Of a stretch of 64,000 nucleotides of DNA, positions 63,091-64,000 are shown piece after piece (the first letter of the stretch is position 1; every line of letters starts with the position of its first letter). Where the stretch lies: positions 576,047 through 640,046 of the forward strand of contig NZ_WEIC01000001.1 in the NCBI RefSeq assembly GCF_009184395.1. The letters are read 5' to 3'. This DNA comes from Amylibacter sp. SFDW26 (lineage in GTDB: Bacteria; Pseudomonadota; Alphaproteobacteria; Rhodobacterales; Rhodobacteraceae). Position numbers and translations under genes: made by a program. A model generated the notes under the pieces. The model made no database searches. It saw only the letters and a program-made list of their open reading frames with translations, and was not told where the DNA came from.

Positions 63091-63921
63091 TTAGCCTACA
63101 AAGGCTTTTTCCACTACGAATTCAGCAGGGGCACTGTTAGAGCCTTCTGTTAGGCCAGCAGCCTCACAAATCTCTTTAATGTCGGTATTTAGACCCATTG
63201 AACCACAGACCATCAAGCGATCTGTTTCTGGGTTCAATGGTGGAAGACCAAGATCAGCAGCCAATGTGCCGTCTTTCATCAATGTTGTGATACGGCCCAT
63301 CTTTGGGCTCTCTTCGCGTGTCGTTGTTGGGTAATATTTCAGTTTGTCACCAACCATTTCACCGATCAAAGGATCAGTCGCCAATGAGGCAATTAAGTCT
63401 GCGCCGTATTTTAGTTCCGCCACTTCGCGGCAGGTATGGCACATGATCACTTCGTCATAGCGTTCATATAGATCTGGATCACGCATCAATGATGCAAATG
63501 GGGCAATACCAGTACCTGTTGCAATGAAATACATGCGTTTTGCAGGTAAGAGCGCATCTAACACCAATGTACCCACTGGCTTTGGACGTACGATGACTTC
63601 GTCACCAACTTTGATATTTTGCAATTTAGATGTCAAAGGACCGTCTTGAACTTTGATCGAATAGAATTCCAATTCCTCGTCCCATGATGGAGAGGCGATA
63701 GAATAGGCACGCAACAGTGGTCTTTGCTTGCCAGTTTTTTCATCAGGATCACCCATAAGGCCGATCATTACGAATTCACCAGAGCGAAACCGCAAGGATT
63801 GCGGGCGCGATAGGCGGAACGAAAACAAATGGTCCGTATAATGTGTAACGGACTTTACGATTTGTGCATCTGGCAGCACTGGTTTAGCTTTTTCTGTTGT
63901 CACAACTGATTGCTCTGTCAT
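63091..63921 (-). CDS. fpr: Ferredoxin--NADP+ reductase
   Basis: 276-residue FAD enzyme transferring electrons between ferredoxin and NADP(H). FAD-binding LLRAYSIASPSWDEEL (RAYS), the NADP-binding IATGTGIAPFASLMRD and the later MVCGSMGLNTDIKEI motif are all present. The C terminus ends EKAFVG, with the C-terminal aromatic placed over the flavin in this family. The N-terminal 20 residues vary. It lies upstream of the bufferin promoter with its own terminator. Confidence 0.95.
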   Translation of the reverse strand: MTEQSVVTTEKAKPVLPDAQIVKSVTHYTDHLFSFRLSRPQSLRFRSGEFVMIGLMGDPDEKTGKQRPLLRAYSIASPSWDEELEFYSIKVQDGPLTSKLQNIKVGDEVIVRPKPVGTLVLDALLPAKRMYFIATGTGIAPFASLMRDPDLYERYDEVIMCHTCREVAELKYGADLIASLATDPLIGEMVGDKLKYYPTTTREESPKMGRITTLMKDGTLAADLGLPPLNPETDRLMVCGSMGLNTDIKEICEAAGLTEGSNSAPAEFVVEKAFVG

Positions 63922-63969
63922 TGGTCTTACTTTCGGGAGTGTCTATAGAGGGATTATAGAGAGTTGTTA

Positions 63970-64000
63970 TTACGCTTTTTGGCGCATACGGGATTGGTAA
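63970..64000 (-). CDS. C-terminal end of a gene cut by the window edge
   Basis: The minus strand reads YQSRMRQKA and then TAA at 63970-63972, in open frame to the window end. Only 10 residues are visible. In related genomes fpr follows cysteine/sulfite-assimilation genes, so a DUF934-type protein would fit, but nothing here proves this. Confidence 0.35.
   Translation of the reverse strand, partial: YQSRMRQKA

Noticed and set aside
1-64000. tRNA, rRNA, insertion sequences and prophage genes
   Set aside because: No cloverleaf, rRNA core sequence, transposase or phage protein motif was recognised anywhere in the window.

Overview
The window comes from a low-GC marine-type alphaproteobacterium, most likely order Rhodobacterales (inferred from gene order and protein families). 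The markers are the run dusB-ntrB-ntrC-ntrY-ntrX-trkA-trkH-hfq-hflX, NtrC and NtrX proteins without the sigma54-contact GAFTGA loop, a DUF6525 protein, a Zur-type ATGTTAT/ATAACAT operator and an arsenic aquaporin-reductase pair. The DNA is AT-rich for this order. No rRNA, tRNA, CRISPR array, insertion sequence or prophage was found. Most of the window is core chromosome.

Layout. 1-5.3 kb: a truncated peroxiredoxin, lipA, a DHCW-type cupin, a cold-shock-domain/DEAD-box helicase fusion, an FAD monooxygenase with a small membrane protein, and a Coq10-like protein. 5.3-8.9 kb (minus): amtB without glnK, then pncC-pgpA-ispF-ispD. 8.9-20.7 kb (plus): nitrogen two-component systems NtrBC and NtrYX, TrkAH potassium uptake, Hfq and HflX. 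20.7-34.3 kb: penicillin-acylase-family hydrolase, a beta-hydroxyacid dehydrogenase with rpe, SYLF lipoprotein, hemB, mfd, several thioredoxin-fold proteins and membrane proteases/hydrolases. 34.3-38.2 kb: XRE-cupin regulator, aqpS-arsC, a probable small RNA and an orphan peptide-binding protein. 38.2-43.8 kb: RTX-repeat protein, DUF502, rpsB with an unusual C-terminal domain, tsf, and an AT-rich gene of unknown function. 43.8-48.7 kb: TetR regulator with three operator-like sites, an AhpD-like protein, an FAD oxidoreductase, a redoxin, a BASS transporter and an outer-membrane barrel. 49-54.8 kb: two saccharopine-dehydrogenase-type genes (lysine metabolism), an Hsp70 of the short YegD type, an AEC carrier, a Hint-domain protein and aroQ. 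54.8-60.3 kb: thyX, small membrane proteins, a Zur-controlled COG0523 GTPase, DUF6525, two cspA paralogues and several GC-rich hairpin clusters. 60.3-64 kb (minus): doxX-bufC-bufB-bufA1, a bufferin-type copper-binding RiPP cluster, and a ferredoxin-NADP reductase.

The strongest specialised system is the bufferin operon at 60363-62900: a four-cysteine DUF2282 precursor with a signal peptide, a DUF692 multinuclear iron enzyme, its DUF2063 partner and a DoxX membrane protein. Other items worth a second look are a minus-strand sRNA candidate at 36170-36300, the S2 ribosomal protein with a helix-hairpin-helix tail, the CSD-DEAD fusion, HflX that seems to lack a canonical start codon, a Hint protein without its catalytic cysteine, and a 14-bp TCACAT-NN-ATGTGA palindrome found at two promoters. 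Function assignments come from reading motifs; no searches were run.
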